DNA of 64,000 bases from Diabrotica undecimpunctata (Eukaryota; Arthropoda; Insecta; Coleoptera; Chrysomelidae), in the NCBI RefSeq assembly GCF_040954645.1, contig NC_092806.1, positions 112,699,231 through 112,763,230 of the forward strand. The letters run 5' to 3'. The notes beneath the pieces were generated by a model. The model had not been told where the DNA came from and did no database searches. It was given only the letters and a program-made list of their open reading frames with translations. The translations under genes were made by a program, and so were the position numbers. Every line of letters starts with the position of its first letter. Within the stretch, counting starts at the first letter, position 1. Positions 46,540 to 58,389 of this stretch are shown piece after piece.

Positions 46540-47830
46540 GTCCATGTAGAATCATTCCCCACCAAAGTACATCACTATACAGGAAAGAAAGCAATTATTT
46601 TTCAGCTAATATGAATTTAAAAATCATGTACGACATGTTCATTAAGGAAGAACATAGTTTCCTTATTTCAACATTGGGAACTGAAAAAAGACTCTCCTAA
46701 AAATTTTTTTGGACATATTTCAAGGAAAACTACCCTTCTATTGGCTTTGCCCGACCAATTAAAGATGCATGTGTTACATGTGAGAAACTAAATTTAAAAA
46801 TAAAAAGTCCTATTTTGAATGAGAATGCAAAGCGAACAGCTGCCGCTGAGCTAACAGTACACAAGCGTAAATCTAAAAAGTTCTATGCATCACTGAAAGA
46901 AGTGACCACGCAGTGTGTCAGTAAGCCTGAAGAAAATGTTGGCATCTGCATAGATTTTATGGCCAACATATCTCTACCTTGTATTCCTGTCTTAGATACC
47001 TATTACCTTAAACAGCTCACTGTAAACGTCTTTGGTGTGCATAATCTCGCGACACGGGAATGTACAATTTTTATCTATCATGAAGGTGAAGGGAGTAAAG
47101 GCTCAAACGAAGTTTGTACTATGTTAGATTGGTACATAAAAAACAAAATTGGCAGTTGTGTAAAAAACCTTTATCTGTTTGGGGACAACTGCGCAGAGCA
47201 AAATAAAAATAATACTATGATTCGCATGATGATGTACTTGTGTGAGATAAAAAAGTTTAATGAAGTTAAACTAACCTTTCCTGTTAGGGGCCACTCTTTT
47301 ATGCCATTTGGCAGAGATATTGGCATTATCAGAAAATTAAAGCAAGAACGATATTATACTATTAATGAGGTTGAAGAGCTTATAATAAAATCATCAAAAA
47401 TTGACGGCAAATTTTCTCTGATTAAAATGACTGCTGATGATTTCATTGACTTCAGTTCATGGTGGCCCCAGTTTTATAAAAAAAAACCTGCCTAAGTGAT
47501 GATTCGTATGGCAAAAATGTCCCAAGAAACCAGAAAAGGACTTTTGAAATATCACAATACAGAGAAATGACTTTTTCATCAAAAAATCCTAACACAGTTC
47601 AATGTAAGATGAACATCGGCGGCTTCAAATGGATGAATTCAAACTACGGAATGCAGTACAACCAATTCAGGCTCCTACTAGAAGAGCATAATTCAACTGT
47701 ACTTCCAATTAACAACAAGAAAATGGAAGACATAAAGAAAACATTGGTATACATCCCGGAAGAAAAAATTAATTTTTGGAATCCGATTTTGTCATGGCCA
47801 ATTAGACCGGCATTTACAAAAGAAAACTAA
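46540..47830 (+). pseudogene. DUF7869-type transposon protein, nearly intact
   Basis: This is a transposon-derived protein family that is widespread in insects. From 46611 the frame reads MNLKIMYDMFIKEEHSF and, after a single TAA at 46698, KFFWTYFKENYPSIGFARPI, DACVTCEKLN and then an open frame from 46815 to 47495. Blocks are AAAELTVHKRKSKKFYASLK, ICIDFMANISLPCIPVLDTY, YHEGEGSKGSNEVCTMLDWY, LYLFGDNCAEQNKNNTMIRM and PVRGHSFMPFGRDIGIIRK. The acidic residues in ICIDFM and FGDNC suggest an RNase-H-like core. The frame breaks at an A9 run (47478-47486) and continues one base out of phase to TAA at 47828 (INNKKMEDIKKTLVYIPEE). A trace of the preceding block (ESFPTKVHHYTGKK) lies at 46549. It lies in the ANKS1 intron on the opposite strand. 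Family name is from memory. Confidence 0.75.
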
Positions 47831-48310
47831 AAACAACTGAAATTTACTTCAAAGTTTTAATTTATGATTTAATTGCTTTATTTCATGTATAGGACATTGT
47901 TTTATTTCATTAAAATTCATTCTCATAAAATATTCTGTTTGTATATTGATTGTTTTCATTAGAACTTTTTAAAGTTTCTTGTTTACGGCAGCAAGGAAAC
48001 ATGTCCTTAACAAAAAGAAATTCTCTACCCTCCCCTCTTAAAATATTTAAATAATTCATAAGTATGTAGTAGTCCAGAATGCCCAATCACATAAACCTTA
48101 AATGCAAAAAAATTAATACCAGTAGTGTGTTTAGGTTTACCAAGTTTTTTGTCTCTCCTGAAAAATTGGCAAAACTGGACTTGTTGCCTTTCTGCAGTTA
48201 GCGATTCATATAAATATATTTGGTAGGTCTGAGAATAAGTTGTATATTTTTCATACCTCTAAGGGGTAAGGGTGGTTTACCCATACCCATACATTTTTTT
48301 TTTATTTTTT
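47831..48310. other. ANKS1 intron sequence, no gene recognised
   Basis: Probably includes the 3' part of the transposon carrying the DUF7869-like protein. No terminal inverted repeat was identified. Confidence 0.35.
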
Positions 48311-48747
48311 ATCGGCATAGCTCGCAACAAGAAAAAAATATATATAATAAAATATGTGTATAAGATGGAAGGCAGACGTATATACGTATTTCTAACTATT
48401 GGTCCTCTTCAGTACGGTGCAGCCAAGTTAGAAAAGGAGCATATTAACTAGGGAAAGGATCACTACAGGAGCAATGCGACCAATTTGTGTGTCGACCATG
48501 CACTACGTGGATGTGTTGGTTGTTGCTCTGGAAACCTCAGAGTCTTCTAACATTATTCCCACAAATTGGTCGCATTGCTCCTGTAGTGATCCTTTCCCTA
48601 GTTAATATGCTCCTTTTCTAACTTGGCTGCACCGTACTGAAGACGACCAATAGTCAGAAATACGTATATACGGTTGCCTTCCATCTTATACACATATAAA
48701 TATTTTTATTTATTATAAATATTTTTTTTCCTTGTTGCGAGCCCGAT
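48311..48747. mobile_element. Foldback element with about 180-bp arms
   Basis: The left arm (48311-48489) and right arm (48560-48747) are reverse complements across almost their full length. They share, for example, GGTGCAGCCAAGTTAGAAAA, GGAGCATATTAACTAGGGAA and AGGATCACTACAGGAGCAAT. The spacer is 70 bp. There is no coding capacity. The inner 100 bp of the arms is essentially identical, while the outer A+T-rich part differs by small indels. It is a non-autonomous DNA element of the foldback or long-TIR MITE type; the mobilising family is unknown. Confidence 0.85.
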
Positions 48748-48794
48748 ATCTTATACCTTTATTTTACTATTAACTCGGATTAACCTTTTTCTTG

Positions 48795-48795
<1 letters not shown>

Positions 48796-48855
<60 letters not shown>
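48796..48855. repeat. (TA)n microsatellite
   Basis: About 60 bp of pure TA. It abuts the 5' edge of the family C LINE fragment. Confidence 0.95.
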
Positions 48856-48858
<3 letters not shown>

Positions 48859-48859
48859 G

Positions 48860-50060
48860 AAAGAAGCAAATCTTTGCTCTAACAAACAAAAACACCAAAA
48901 TTGCAGACAGAAATGAAATAATACAACTCGTGACTAAATTCTACAGCGTTCTATACAAAGTCACTGAAACACTTGAAGAAGCAATCAGTAACCAAGAAGA
49001 CCAAGTAAAATCGACAATTACACAAATGAAAAGCGGTAAAGCAGCTGGAGTAGATGGCATAACAGTGGAAAGACTTAAATACGCTGACAAAAAACCTGGA
49101 AAATCTTAGCTTGAATATTTACGAACTGCCTAAGATCAAGGTGCATACAATACTACTGGAATACAGCAAACATAATTCTCATTCATTAAAGACATTCACA
49201 AAGATCATCAACAACAAATTAACAAATGCATTATATGCTGCACAAGCGCAAGAGCTCGCAAGAGCGCAAGCTGGCTTCAGAAGTGGATTCAGTACCATGG
49301 ATAATATCCATACGCTTCGAGAAGTAATGAGTAGAGCTAAAGAATATGAAATACCGCTAGCACTAACTTTCATAGATTTCGAGAAGGCTTTCGATTCTAT
49401 ATCGCAAAGCAGTAATAGACCAACCAAGGTATTGATACACTGTACATAGAAACTTTAGCAAATATATACAGACAAGCAAAAGACTAGGGTAAAAATTTAT
49501 GAAAACACTCCAGAATTTCCCACTACCAGAGGCGTCCAAGGAGACGCAATATCATCAAATCTCTTCACTGCAACTATAGCAACTCTAGAAAATGTATTCT
49601 GCAAAATGAACTGGCAGAACAAATGAATGTCCATTGATGGGGAACACCATCTAAGATTTGCGGACAACATCGTTCTGATTTCTAACAATCCTGCACAACT
49701 ACAAGAACTTATAAACGACCTAAATGCAGCTAGCAATGAAGTTAGCCTAACAAAGAAATTGACAAAAACATAAACCATGTACTAGTGTATGTCCAAGATG
49801 TAATAATAAATAACACTGCACTTGAGACGGTAGAAGGGTATGTATACCTGGGACAGTTAATACATAATTCTGGCTCCTTAATCCCCAAAATTCAGTTATA
49901 TTCAAATCAAAGATGCCAATTCACCTCAAGAAAACAGCATTCGATCAGTGTATACCACCAATCATGACATAGGGCTGCGAAACTTAGACACTAAAGAAAG
50001 AGATAATATCGAAACTCAAAGTCACTCAAAGGTTAATGGATTGAAATCGGATTCGATATC
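48860..50060 (+). mobile_element. LINE fragment (family C), RT with FADN box
   Basis: The linker and early RT read KIADRNEIIQLVTKFYSVLY and MKSGKAAGVDGITVERLKYA. The palm follows in changing frames: FTKIINNKLTNALYAAQAQE, RAQAGFRSGFSTMDNIHTLR, LALTFIDFEKAFDSI, RGVQGDAISSNLFTATIATL and LRFADNIVLISNNPAQLQEL. The catalytic box is FADN (49657-49668) in place of FADD. The C-terminal region (VEGYVYLGQLIHNSG, then decayed KKEIISKLKVTQRLM) runs to about 50060. No endonuclease is present. It occupies the right end of the ANKS1 intron between exons A and B. Confidence 0.75.
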
Positions 50061-50299
50061 TTATCGTGAAATACGTTGCTCGCTAATTTAAATAACACAT
50101 ACGAACGTCATGAGTTAACTCTGTACTACAGAATTAGGTTTAAGTGCGAAATATCCAAAAGCTGATTTCAGCTATTACAGAAAGATGAAAGAGAAGAAAT
50201 TAAAAGGAAAAAATAAAAGAAGTTTAGCAGTTAAAGCATATAAACTCTAAAAATGTTTAATTTTATTTTAAAATTTCAAAGAAAACAAAGAACTCTTAC

Positions 50300-50380
50300 T
50301 TGTGTCCATTTAAGGCTGCGTGGTGTAGTGAAGAATATCCACTACTATCCTGGACGTTTGCTCCTGGACCTCTCCGAAGG
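50300..50380 (-). CDS. ANKS1: ANKS1 exon A (ankyrin repeat)
   Basis: This 81-bp exon is read on the minus strand. The acceptor is TTTTTTGTTACAG right of 50380 and the donor is GTAAGAGTTC left of 50300. After one base that completes an upstream codon it reads LRRGPGANVQDSSGYSSLHH, then AALNGH, with AA joining exon B to give Lys. This matches ANKS1 '[26 protein letters not shown]', the start of the ankyrin block. The exons before it (start codon and N-terminus) were not found between here and 64000, so the first intron is longer than 13.6 kb or leaves the window. Confidence 0.92.
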
Positions 50381-51500
50381 CTGTAACAAAAAAAGACTAT
50401 TAATCTTTTCATAGTTTCACAGCCAAACGATGTGTCCGATATTATACAAAATGTTTCACATGTAAATACATATACAGATAATAGGTTAAACAAATCCTGA
50501 AGGGGCTTAAACCGCCGACAGAAGTGTAGTCATTGTTATTTTCTTAATTGGTAAATATATTTATGTTCAAAACACAAAATATTCCGTTTTATTTAAATTA
50601 AAATTTTACATATTTTATCATAATGTACATTTATTTGTCATTTAAAAATAATAAATAACACATTCTATATAATGTAGTAGCAAGTAGTTATCAATTTTAT
50701 TAGTCACTCGCACGCAGTTAAAAAAAAGTAAAAGGTAATTCTTCTAATTGTGACTATTAATAGATGAATCTGGTTTAGGTTGATATTAAAGAAAGAAACA
50801 ATTTCGCAATAGTTCGTGTAACAGCAAAATATCAGCGAGGGAATTCCAAGAAACGTGGCGTTTCCATTTTAAAACAATATTAAAAAGAACCGGAAATTTA
50901 TATAATACATAATCGATTAAAAACATATTCCAAAGTATAATCAACAAATACTATACAGATTAGTCACACTGAGGTAAAGCTTGTTGCAACAAAGAATATA
51001 TTGTGTATTGGTACCACCGTCGATTTTATATATTAAATACATGCTTCGAAACAAAACACAAGTGAGATTATTCGTTTATAAAGAACAAAAACATGTTGAA
51101 TAACCCCAAGATCCCAAATGCCAACAACATTGGTAATAGTCTAGGCGCCAGGGGTTTGAGTATGCAATTTTATGTCCCTTCGGTAACTTGACGATTTTTA
51201 TGTTGTTTAGTAGAGCGTAGAATCGATTTCTCGAGGGTACCATGCTTAAAGCTGGTCAGATAATTTGTTACTAACAATTTAATTGTTTTTAAATGATTGA
51301 TTCTCCTAAACTATTAGAGATATTTAAACCTTAAGTGGGTATTGTGGGGTCCCAGTGGATCCCAGGACAAATAATATGCGTTGTGTATATAGTTTTGCTA
51401 CTAATTAATAGATGGCATTGTGACTTTATGTAATCTTCTATTATTATTATTTCCATGGTTTAATATGCAACACGTGTTAAAATAAATTCTAATTTACAGA
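50381..51500. other. No recognised gene
   Basis: Presumed ANKS1 intron upstream of exon A. No exon or element recognised. Confidence 0.45.
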
Positions 51501-51506
51501 AACACT

Positions 51507-51517
51507 AACGAAAAATC
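51507..51517. repeat. Target site duplication of RTE-2, left copy
   Basis: AACGAAAAATC is repeated exactly at 54911-54921. The two copies enclose the RTE-2 element. Confidence 0.8.
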
Positions 51518-53459
51518 GCGGGTAGCGGGTAGACACTTTTCTACGATTCTGGTGGAAAATAGGTCTACTTCAGGAAAGCGTCCCTGCGCACGCGAGCCAT
51601 GCTTTGCTCCCAATTCCTTACTGAGAGAAATCATGTCCCATTCCTTTATCCTCCCAAAATCTAGTTTCCTACTTCCTATCCCTCCCTGGTGAAGGGCAGC
51701 AGCAATCATCAGTACCAGTTCAAGGCGTAGAGGAAATGATCCTTGACCGGCTTGAAACTGGATTACCACAAGCATGACTGGAGAAGTTTAAATGGTTGTG
51801 GTACTGCGATGTGAAAGGCAACGGTAAAACCAATCCTTTATATTTTCCACAAATCTAAATCGCAGACGAGAAAAATAAAATGGCCTCAGTCCGGGGCACC
51901 CCTTAAATGGGGAGAGGGTGCGAAGAATCCCCCCGTCAACTTCCCAAGAAAGTGGACAGAGAAAGTGGACAGAGAAAGTGGACAGAGAATGAATAGTACG
52001 CATCGCCACCTGGAACGTACGCAGCTTATTTATGTCCGGGAAACTGGCAAACACTGAAGCCGAGGTGGTAAGACTGAAAATAGACATCTTGGGAATAAGT
52101 GAAGTAAGATGGCCTGGATCAGGAGTACAAAAAACAAAACATGGATACATATACTAGTCATGTGGAATCGACCTAGAACATCAATATGGAACTGATATAT
52201 TAGTGTCGAACAAAATTGCTCAATCAGTCACAGACTTCATCCCTCTAAATGATAGAGTAGCAATGTTGAAATTACAAACAACTCACAGAAAACTAAATAT
52301 TATTCAGGTCTATGTTCCAACAAGTGACAAGTTAGACGAAGAAATCTAAAAATTTTATAACATCATAGTTGAAATAATGCGACTGACAAAAAGAGGTGAG
52401 ATAACGAAGATCATGGGCGACTTTAACGCTAAAATTGATCGTGGTGCTGAAGGAGACCACATAGGAGCATACGGTCTAGGTACCAGGAATAATAGACGAG
52501 ATGGACTTGTACAATTCTGCGTAGAAAAAAATCTGTTAATAGCCAATACCTTCTTCAAACGACATCCTAGAAGGTATACACATGGAAATCACCTTCAGAC
52601 AGAAAAGAAAGACAGAATTGATAGAAATAAAATTTACTTCATTTTTCTCAATAACACCTTTAAGAAGTACATACAATCTACGAAAACATAGCCTGGAGCT
52701 GATATATGTACATAGCGATCACAATCCAGTTATAATGGATTTTAGATTAAAAAGATTTCTCAAAGTCAAAAAGAAAACAGTGACAAGAAAAATAGACATC
52801 TCACAACTGAAGAACCCTGAACATAAAAAAGAAATAAGTATCAAGCTTGAGGAAGAAATAAAAACGATCGAAAACTTGGTATAGACAGGCATGGAAGTAA
52901 CATGGACTGCTCTAAAAACAAAAATAACAAAGCTACAAGAAGAAGACATCGGGTTCATAAACACAACAAAAAACAAGAATGGATAACGCAAGAGATCATG
53001 GACCCCATGGACGTAATACGAAAACATAAAACAAGCCCAACAGAATACAAGCGAATCAACAAAATCCTTAGAAAAAAGTACAGGGAGGCGAAAGAAAACT
53101 GGATGTCAACAAAATGCCTAGAAATCGAACAACTTCAGGAAAAATATGACACCTTTAACATTCATAAAAAAGTAAAAGAAATTAAAGGGACAGGTAGACA
53201 CACAAAAAGAGACAAGCAACAATATTAAAAAATGATAATAACGAAATAATTATAGGTACAAAAGAAAAACTAGAGAGATGGAAATAATACATACAAACAC
53301 TTTTTGACGACGATAGACCTTGTTCTCCACCATCCACAGATAATCGAAGAAATGAAAAAAGGCCCAGATATAACCAAAGAAGAAGTGATTAACGCAGTAA
53401 AATCTCAAAAAGATGTAAAACCCACCGGTCCAGACAATATCAATGTCGAAATAGCCTAG

Positions 53460-53486
53460 TTAGGTTACCTAACCCAACCTAACCTA
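53460..53486 (+). repeat. Telomere-like TTAGG/CCTAA sequence inside RTE-2
   Basis: TTAGGTTACCTAACC followed by CAACCTAACCTA sits where the RT linker should encode about nine ordinary residues before DLITALFN. TTAGG is the common insect telomere repeat. The block replaces or interrupts the expected codons. Confidence 0.7.
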
Positions 53487-54534
53487 GACTTAATAACAGC
53501 ACTATTCAATTAGATATATGACACAGGTAAAATACCAACAGACTGGCTAAAATCAACATTCGTAGCATTACCAAAAAAATCGAATTCCTCACAATGCGGT
53601 GATTATCGAATATTAAGGTTGATGTCTGATGTCCTTAAAACTTTTCTCAGAATTATCCATACACGAATTTACAAGAAGTGCGAGTTCCAGATGAGTGACA
53701 CTCAATTCGGATTTCGGAACGGATTGGGAACACGAGAAGCTCTTTTTGCTTTAAATGTGTTAACGCAACGATGCAGAGACATGAATGTAGATGTATATGC
53801 AATGTTTTAGTGACTATCGAAAAGCATTTGACTGCGTTAACCATCAAAACATGATCGAAAGTCTCAGAACAACTGAAGTTGACGAACAAGACCTGCGAAT
53901 TATCTCAGAACTATACTGGCACAAAACGGCAACAATTGAAATAGAGCACAAAATATCCGAAGATATACAAATCCGACGAGGAGTGAGACAGGGTTGCGTC
54001 TTATCACCGCTACTATTTAATTTGTATTCAGAGTCTATATTGAGAAAAGCATTAGACGAGGTCCAAGGCGGAATTAAGATTAATGAAATCAGCATAGACA
54101 ACATCAGATATGCTGATGATACCGTCTTAATAGCAAGCAACGCACAAGAACTACAAAATATAATAAATGCGGTAGTTCACCAAAGCGAAATGTTCAGTTT
54201 ACATCTAAACGTTTCCAAAACTAAAACTTTAGTATTTTCAAAGACACCAGTAAACGTACAGGTGTATGCCAAGGGTCAAATAATAGAACAGGTAAATTCC
54301 GTAAAATATTTGGGAGCAAATATCAATAGTCAGTGTAATCCAAAAAAAGAAATTCAATCAAGAATCGAACAAGCAAGGAAAGCATTCATGAGCATGAAAA
54401 CAGTTTTTACAAGATCAGATCTTAGTCTGCAGCTTTGAATCCGAATGATCAGATGTTACGTTTTTTCTGTCTTACTGTATGGCTGTGAAAGTTGGACAAT
54501 GGACTCTGAAATAGAAAAAAGAATAGATGCCTTT

Positions 54535-54663
<129 letters not shown>

Positions 54664-54910
54664 AAGAGAGGAAAATGCAACACTTGGGTCATGTGTTGAG
54701 AGGCGAAAGATACGAATTACTTCAAGTTATACTGGAAGGAAAAGTACAGGGCAAAAGATCAGTAGGAAGACGCCAGAACTCGTGGCTGAAAGATCGCAAG
54801 AGATGGTTCGACCGCTCATCCGCAGAAATCTTTCGCGCAGCAGTTTCCAAAACTACAATTTTCATTTTAATCGCCAACCTTCAAAGGTGACGGCGCCATG
54901 AGAAGAGAAG

Positions 54911-54921
54911 AACGAAAAATC
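54911..54921. repeat. Target site duplication of RTE-2, right copy
   Basis: AACGAAAAATC, identical to 51507-51517. Confidence 0.8.
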
Positions 54922-55064
54922 TCAAAAGACTCCACTGTACCCTTAATACGGGTATTTTTGTCCATTTAAATTTTGTTTTTTTATATATAATTTTATGACT
55001 AATTATTTTGAATAAGCAAATAATAGTTGAATCGTGGACTTGAGGTTAAGACATTTATTTTAGG

Positions 55065-56530
55065 ATGGCTGAATTTATACCAAGTGACCACGACACTTCG
55101 TAGGCAGCGTCGCTGGAAAGTGATAATTCAGAAGATGAAGCTGAAAGTGAAGCTGACAAAACATGATGATGAACGGGAGTGTATGTGTTCAGCTGATAAA
55201 TATTATTTTGGTAAGACAAACTGTTATACGTGGTCAAAAGAATCATCTAAAGTAACTCTTACAAGGGTTAACAGTTGTTTTATTACCTGGTACAAAAAAT
55301 AAGGCAAAAAATATTGATCCATCCGATATACTCTCATCATGGCAGTCATTTGTCGCAAACGAATTTTTACAAATAATTTTGATGCGTACCAACAATAAAA
55401 TAGAAATTTCGAGACTTCAGAATAAATATCCTTAACCAACGTTTACCAAATCCCTGGATATTATCGAATTAAGAGCTTTTATTGGATTACTGTATTAATC
55501 TGGTGTAATAAAGTCCAACCACGAAAATATTTTGGAACTTTTTGCTGAGGATGGCACTGGTCGTCACATTTTCCGTGCCAGTATGAGTGCTCGTCGATTT
55601 ATGTTGATATTGTATTCTTTGAGATTTGATTGTATTAGTACCAGAGAAGCTAACTAAAAGAGAACATCTAACTATCGTTTAGTTATGGGGATATGAGATC
55701 TTTTTATATCCAAGATGCCAAAAGTATATTACACACCCATGTTAATCTTAACATAGATAAGATGTTAGTTCCTTTTCGCGGTAAATGCAGGTTTCAAATG
55801 TACATGCCTAATAAGCCTGCAAAATATAGTTGTACTTATGCGATTCCAGAACTTTCTGTTTATATAATGCGTTTGTGTACACAGATATAGATGATACAAC
55901 TGACAGAACATAAATTCCTTCTGAATTTAAGAAAAATAGAAAACGAACAAAGTCCTCTTCAATTTTTGGACATAATGAACATATAACTATTTGTTTTCAT
56001 GTGCTCAAGGGAACTCGGCTGTAGTATTGCTTTCCACTATGCATCAAGATCAGAAAATTGATGAGACCACTAATAAACGTGATTTTAGTAACGACTATAA
56101 TGCCCATAAAGCAGTTGTAGATGCACTAGATCAACTATGTGCTAATTAAACAGTTTCACGAAGAATACATCGTTGGCCAATGGCAATTTTTAACACAGTT
56201 CTAAATATAGTAGACATCAATGCTATGATAATACTTAACTGCAATAAAAAAGTCGATTACGTAGAGGATGTAGCTCGGAGAAATATTTTAAAAAATCTTG
56301 GAATGGCTTTAGTAAATCCACATGAGCGCCGGAGATGTTAAACCACTTAATCGTAAATTAAGAGATATAATAATAAAACTCGGTGGTACTCCACTTACTG
56401 CACCCTCTGTTGAACCTAAACCGAACAGAAAATTAAGATGCCACCTTTGTCCAAGACAAGAACTAAGCGTGTGAAAAATGCCGAAATTACCATTCACAGA
56501 AATATAGGTTGCTCCAAATGTTTCTAAATA
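55065..56530 (+). pseudogene. piggyBac-type transposase relic
   Basis: An ATG at 55065 begins MAEFIPSDHDTS, then an acidic stretch (LESDNSEDEAESEADKT). The transposase follows in shifting frames: YYFGKTNCYTWSK, WQSFVANEFLQIILMRTNN, ELRAFIGLLY, AEDGTGRHIFRASMSARRFM, then the best frame 55693-55890. That frame reads LNIDKMLVPFRGKCRFQMYM and PNKPAKYSCTYA (the D...PFRG...Y.P.KP..YG block). Later come STMHQDQKIDETTNKRDFSN, VVDALDQLCAN and PMAIFNTVLNI. A Cys-rich end (RCHLCPRQE, KCRNYH, IGCSKCF) closes it near 56527. This is the piggyBac/PGBD layout, with many shifts, so inactive. A TTAA at 54953 followed by TACGGGTATTTTTG is a possible left end. Confidence 0.8.
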
Positions 56531-57575
56531 ATTGTATACTATGTAGTTATCCAAAATGTTTGATCCAATTTTTAGTCGGGGGGATCCTATTATAGACAAT
56601 TTACGTAACTTTATTTCACCGTACCACTTAAGGGTTAATTTTACCAAAATGAAAATTGTTCCTTTACATCATAGCATATCAATCGTCTTTAAAAAGACAA
56701 CCACACCCAATCATGACATTAAAACTCCCGTTAATAATTCCATTGTAAATCATTACAAAGAAAAAAACTTATGGTTGGTATAAGTTGACTCTAAATATTA
56801 AGATCAAACTATAATTTTATATGTATGTGATTTTAAAGCATAAATTATGTATCCTCGATATGTTATTGATTTACTAATAGTGGTACTTTCTTTTTATTGA
56901 TTTCTTCTTTTATTACTGCTAAACAGATCCTACTAAAGAATGTAGTATGATCTGGTTACCAATATTAAAGTATATTCGGTCAGCCAATTCGTATAAAAAG
57001 TTACACGCAAAAATACACCAGTAACCAAATCTTCTATATTGGTAATAGGTATTTTCATGGCTGTTTTCCGGTCGCATAAACAAATTGCAAATTTTCCCCA
57101 TGTGTTAGTGAAAACGCGACTTTAAAATTAAATTATGATTGTTCTAGCGACACTTGGCCATCAATTACACGTTGTGAAGCCACTCGAAAAAGCAATAACG
57201 TACCTAGAGGCCGTTAAAAGCCAATAATAAAGGGTGTGAACCATTTTCCCTTTAATATTGGCGGATTAAAACCTTCATATAAACACTTGAAAATGATTAA
57301 TCCGAAAATCTCATATTGGCGTTTTGTACTTTTCCCTTTATTTTGCTTCGTATCCTATATAGTTGCGATAGAAGCGTATTGTGCTAATATCATTTAGTGT
57401 TTGGAATTTAATTTGTACTTGATGTATACAGTTCGAAATATTTTTTACTCTCACCAAAATTAAAGAGAAATGGTTGAATATTGGAAATGATATAGAAAAA
57501 CAATTTGAAACAATTTATATTAAAACGGTTTTCATCAGGTAATAAGCCTTTTCCTTCATAATCACCATTCCTTTC
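56531..57575. other. No recognised gene, one tiny Penelope relic
   Basis: No frame recognised except 56938-56970. There the plus strand reads ECSMIWLPILK, matching ECSRIWLPILK at the end of the Penelope endonuclease at 5562-5897. The flanks do not extend the match. Confidence 0.4.
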
Positions 57576-57579
57576 TATT

Positions 57580-58140
57580 TTGGCAGTCTTCTTCTCTTTC
57601 AGGCATCGCCTTTACGATCTATCTCGTTTCTCTGTAGGGGTCCAGTCTAAGTTTTTTTTTGAGAATTCTGTTGTCTTCCATTTAACAAACGTGCTCGTGC
57701 CACACAAGTTACTGTTTTTTATGTCTTGTATTATTTTTTGTCACATTTGTCATCCAATATCGTTATTCCCTATGTGTTCTAATCGATATCTTCTTGTGGC
57801 TCTCCTCCCAAAGGCTATTTCATTACTTAATAGTTTGATGTTATGTTTTTTAGTTAATTGCCCATATATAAACATACTTCTGTCCCATATATTAACACTG
57901 GTTTTAATATTGTATTGTAGATGCGTCTCTTTATATCTTCTCCGATCTCTTTTTGTCATAAAACCGAATTCGGGCTTTTTATTGCTCTTGTTGCTTGTGT
58001 TCCTTTTGCTATTCGGTCTTTTATATTTTCTTCATTTCGTCCTGTATTAGTTAACTTAATTCCTAAGTATATGTATTCCTTCCAACGTTAAATTTTTCCT
58101 GGTCCAAGTCTAATTTTCCGTAGCTTCTTCCATTCCTATA
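57580..58140 (-). mobile_element. LINE C-terminal fragment
   Basis: The minus strand reads ENIKDRIAKGTQATRAIKS, then GEDIKRRIYNTILKPVLIYG. A decayed part follows with KNITSNY and GITILDDKCDKK. This corresponds to 'KEI..RI..A.RA...L......I....K.RIY.TI.KPVLLYG.E..' of RTE-type C-terminal regions. No RT core is present. Limits are approximate. Confidence 0.5.
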
Positions 58141-58389
58141 GATAGATAGATTCAATTTCAGTGAGGTGGCTTTTGGTCTATTCCACTGCGACTTTTTCAG
58201 ATATAATGTGGTCCTCTAGCCCTAGATTGCATTCTCTAACCTGACCATTCTTAAATGGTCTAATAACTTCCGATGTAATAACCTTCCATGTAGCTTTTTG
58301 CCGGTGGCCTTTCTTCGCCTAATGCAATTGTCGTTATTTACGCCTGGAAAATTGTGACATTCTTAGATAGACTTACCGTGAAATGTACC

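Noticed and set aside
57580..58050. 156-codon hydrophobic plus-strand frame
   Set aside because: It is the antisense of a LINE C-terminal fragment. The minus strand carries the recognisable motifs.
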